DNA of 14,478 nt from contig UQQA01000058.1 in the NCBI GenBank assembly GCA_900543105.1, positions 1 through 14,478 of the forward strand, in the 5' to 3' direction. The stretch is from an uncultured Ruminococcus sp. (GTDB lineage: Bacteria; Bacillota; Clostridia; Oscillospirales; Ruminococcaceae). Positions 12,579-14,478 of the stretch are shown here, piece by piece. Position 1 is the stretch's first letter; every line of letters begins with the position of its first letter. The translations under genes and the position numbers were made by a program. Under the pieces are notes generated by a model. The model worked only from the letters and a program-made list of their open reading frames with translations. It was not told where the DNA came from and ran no database searches.

Positions 12579-12665
12579 TCAAAGTGTAGAAAAAATCGGT
12601 GCAAAAGCCATATAAACCTGTTTTCACAGTTACGGGCTTTTGCTTGATTTTTTATGCACTTTCAG
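12579..12665. repeat. Palindromic repeat, family 2, copy B; likely truA terminator
   Basis: The two halves are imperfect inverted repeats. The 5' arm from 12579 (TCAAAGTGTAGAAAAAATC and so on) matches the reverse complement of the end at 12665 (CTGAAAGTGCATAAAAAATC). The core GCAAAAGCC (12601-12609) pairs with GGCTTTTGC (12635-12643), and the tip has a CTGT-GAAA-ACAG hairpin on the - strand. Both strands have six T a few bases after the core stem, so it can terminate in both directions. It starts soon after the truA stop codon. Confidence 0.7.
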
Positions 12666-12666
12666 T

Positions 12667-13410
12667 TTAAAAATTAGTATAGAAAGCTCTGTTCAGATAA
12701 AGTCCGTATGGTGCTGCGGTCTTTCCTGCATAATTTCTGTCCTTTTTGTTCAGGATATCTTCGATCCCGTCAGGGGCAATCTTGCCCTCATTTATAAAGA
12801 TAAGTGTTCCGACCATTATCCTGACCATATTATACAGGAAACCGTCGCCTTTTACAATAAATCTCACAAAACTTTCATCATTCTGTACGCAAAAATACTC
12901 AATTGTCCTTGTGCAGTTTTCTTTAATGTTCGCAGTTCCGCAGAAAGAGGTGAAATCGTGCGTACCGACAAAGCTTTGCGCACATCGGTCAAGGAGCGAA
13001 ACATCAAGCTTGTACGGATAATGCAGTGCAAGATCGGAGGTAAAAGGGTCTTTGGTCGGACGGTTCAGCATAAGATAAACATATTCCTTGCCCGTGCAGG
13101 AAAAACGCGCGTGAAAATCATCATCGGCTTCTTCGCAGGTATGAACGGCGATATCATCGGGCAGGAGCGAATTTATCCCTCTTATAATGTTATTGCAGGG
13201 GATAGGGTGTTCCGTCTTGAAGTTGAAGCAGAACTCATTCGCGTGAACGCCCTTGTCCGTCCGTGAACAGCCGTTGACCTTTACATCACCGTGAGTGAGA
13301 TAGGACAGCCGTTCTTCGAGTATATCCTGAATGGCAACAGCGTTGTTCTGGCTTTGAAAGCCGTGATAAGCCGTTCCTCTGTATGACATTGTGCATTTTA
13401 AGTTGCGCAT
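12667..13410 (-). CDS. truA: tRNA pseudouridine(38-40) synthase
   Basis: TruA converts uridines 38, 39 and 40 of tRNA anticodon arms to pseudouridine. The 247-residue product has the normal family length. It shows the N-terminal YRGTAYHGFQ motif, the catalytic motif GCSRTDKGVHA with Asp52, the INSLLPDDIAV segment, FHARFSCTGKEYVY and the late GDGFLYNMVRIMVGTL motif. AAAGGTG lies 7 bp before the ATG. It follows ecfT by 11 bp, as in the conserved ecfA-ecfT-truA order near ribosomal protein genes in Firmicutes. The rplM-rpsI pair that often comes next is not here; a repeat/terminator and an unrelated operon follow instead. Confidence 0.97.
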   Translation of the reverse strand: MRNLKCTMSYRGTAYHGFQSQNNAVAIQDILEERLSYLTHGDVKVNGCSRTDKGVHANEFCFNFKTEHPIPCNNIIRGINSLLPDDIAVHTCEEADDDFHARFSCTGKEYVYLMLNRPTKDPFTSDLALHYPYKLDVSLLDRCAQSFVGTHDFTSFCGTANIKENCTRTIEYFCVQNDESFVRFIVKGDGFLYNMVRIMVGTLIFINEGKIAPDGIEDILNKKDRNYAGKTAAPYGLYLNRAFYTNF

Positions 13411-13421
13411 AAGTTCACCTT

Positions 13422-14225
13422 TTAGCCGAAAATAATGTTCATAAGAATTACCGCATCAAGAAATACGAACGAAAGTCCGAGTGCAGTATAGTCAGCCGCA
13501 GTCGATTTGAGTTCCTTCAAGCGTGTTCTGCCCTCGCCGCCGTGGTAGCAGCGGCATTCCATTGCGAGCGCAAGCTCCTCCGCACGTCGGAAAGCCGAAA
13601 CGAAAAGGGGAATAAGTATCGGCGTGAGAGCCTTTGCCCTCTGCATAAGATTTCCGCTTTCCATATCAGCGCCGCGCGCTTTCTGCGCAGACATTATCTT
13701 GTCCGTTTCTTCAATAAGCGTAGGGATAAAGCGGAGCGCAATAGTCATCATCATCGCAAGCTCGTGAACGGGAAGATGTATCTTCGCAAGCGGCGACATA
13801 AGCCTTTCAATAGCATCTGTGAGAGTGATAGGAGATGTCGTATAGGTCAGCAGCGAAGAACCCATAATGAGCGCAATTATTCGTATTATCATAAATACCG
13901 ATGTGCGAACGCCCTCGTAGGTTATTTTCAGAAATCCAAGCTTAAAAAGCGTAACTCCGTCAAGAAAGAAAAGATTAAGCACTGTCGTGAAAATTATGAT
14001 AGGTACGATAGGCTTTATGCTCTTCATCATAAGCTTCAGCGGAATTTTCGAGATAAGGAACGATATAAGCATAAAAACGCAGCTTATGAGCAGTCCGAGA
14101 AAGTTGTCCGCACAGAAAAGCGAAACGATGAAAACGGCGGTTATTATTATCTTGAATCTCGGGTCGAGCCGATGAATGACGGAATTGCCCGGGAAATACT
14201 GTCCGATTGTGATATCCTTAAGCAT
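13422..14225 (-). CDS. ecfT: Energy-coupling factor transporter transmembrane protein EcfT
   Basis: EcfT is the membrane scaffold that couples two ATPases (EcfA) to vitamin- or metal-binding S components. The 267-residue product has the family's length. It shows the start GQYFPGNSVIHRLDPRFKI, membrane helices at about 25-58, 68-90, 108-128 and 243-266, and the coupling motif KARGAD (182-187; Ala-Arg-Gly at 183-185). The second coupling site reads MECRCYHGG (222-230), where Cys replaces the usual small residues around the Arg. Its start overlaps the end of the upstream EcfA gene by 8 bp, so translation is probably coupled. No S component is in the window, so the substrate cannot be told; this is likely a shared (group II) module. 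Confidence 0.95.
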   Translation of the reverse strand: MLKDITIGQYFPGNSVIHRLDPRFKIIITAVFIVSLFCADNFLGLLISCVFMLISFLISKIPLKLMMKSIKPIVPIIIFTTVLNLFFLDGVTLFKLGFLKITYEGVRTSVFMIIRIIALIMGSSLLTYTTSPITLTDAIERLMSPLAKIHLPVHELAMMMTIALRFIPTLIEETDKIMSAQKARGADMESGNLMQRAKALTPILIPLFVSAFRRAEELALAMECRCYHGGEGRTRLKELKSTAADYTALGLSFVFLDAVILMNIIFG

Positions 14226-14478
14226 TTAACGATCTCCTATGTCCTGCAAGGTATTCCTTGATAGTTTTTACAGCGAATTCGGTCGTGTAAACATCGGAAC
14301 GAATGTCGATGCCTTTTTCACGCAGCGCAAGAAAAACCTTTGTCACCTGCGGAACGGAAAGACCTATCTTGGTAAGCTCATCAGCCTGCATAAAAACCTT
14401 CGGCGGCGTGTCGTAGCAGAAAACCTCTGAATGATCCATAACGAGGATTTTTGTTGCAAACTTCGCAACGTCTTCCAT
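14218..14478 (-). CDS. ecfA2: ECF transporter ATP-binding protein EcfA, C-terminal end (partial)
   Basis: Only the last 86 residues are inside the window; the 5' part runs off the right edge. The first residues, MEDVAKFATKILVMDHSEV, correspond to the segment just after the switch histidine of ABC ATPases. The rest (DTPPKVF, LTKIGLSVPQVT, then a helix) is the C-terminal domain typical of EcfA proteins. The Met at the edge is internal, not a start. Direct contact with ecfT suggests the second ATPase of the ecfA1-ecfA2-ecfT order, but the number cannot be verified from this piece. Confidence 0.88.
   Translation of the reverse strand: MEDVAKFATKILVMDHSEVFCYDTPPKVFMQADELTKIGLSVPQVTKVFLALREKGIDIRSDVYTTEFAVKTIKEYLAGHRRSLNA

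Noticed and set aside
12524..12600. CtsR or HrcA/CIRCE operator before the clpE operon
   Set aside because: I looked for tandem GGTCAAA heptads and the CIRCE inverted repeat and saw neither; the only palindrome is ATCAGTA-A-TACTGAT.
12640..13266. 208-codon + strand frame opposite truA
   Set aside because: It overlaps the catalytic region of truA on the other strand and begins inside the family 2 repeat.
13542..14261. 239-codon + strand frame opposite ecfT
   Set aside because: The product is an Arg/Lys/His-rich shadow of a hydrophobic membrane gene; ecfT on the other strand is clear.

Overview
The window looks like a chromosomal piece of a low-GC, Gram-positive anaerobe, most likely of the Ruminococcus/Oscillospiraceae type. 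The evidence is the DUF4358 lipoprotein, DUF5711, IreB, a PdaA-type muramic-acid deacetylase (usually a spore-former trait), a zinc-finger ClpE-type chaperone, an ECF transporter core followed by truA, strong Shine-Dalgarno sites and consensus sigma-A promoters. It is mostly housekeeping DNA with a few lineage-specific genes. I see no prophage, CRISPR array, transposase or defence island.

Bases 1-3430, mostly + strand: tRNA-Cys with terminator; a membrane-anchored SGNH hydrolase plus a DUF4358 lipoprotein under one promoter; ireB alone with its own promoter and terminator; then pdaA behind a leader that can fold into a three-way junction whose closing stem reaches the Shine-Dalgarno site. A 102-bp palindromic repeat and two back-to-back terminators end this part.

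Bases 3434-5406, - strand: a two-gene unit of unknown function. The upstream gene (410 aa) has two membrane helices and an acidic tail. The downstream gene (239 aa) is soluble and built from an in-frame 258-bp duplication. Their C-terminal ends share motifs. This unit and purA are driven from divergent consensus promoters with -35 boxes 8 bp apart.

Bases 5490-7323, + strand: purA, its terminator, and a small ACT-domain protein starting 17 bp past that terminator.

Bases 7324-8130: a hairpin repeat, two terminators, a Gly(UCC)-Arg(UCU)-His(GUG) tRNA operon on the - strand with a consensus promoter, and a second copy of the 102-bp repeat, which sits in the loop of the clpE terminator.

Bases 8131-12523, - strand: DUF5711 membrane protein, CvpA-family protein and ClpE-type ATPase in a tight operon. 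Bases 12667-14478, - strand: the end of an ECF ATPase gene, ecfT and truA, overlapping or nearly abutting.

The most unusual content is non-coding. Two families of short palindromic repeats share a 14-nt core arm and sit at terminators. Structured leaders precede pdaA and purA. A 10-bp inverted repeat encloses the tRNA-Gly precursor. The tRNA-His has two stem mismatches and an encoded CCACCA end. The most unusual coding content is the 3434-5406 gene pair.
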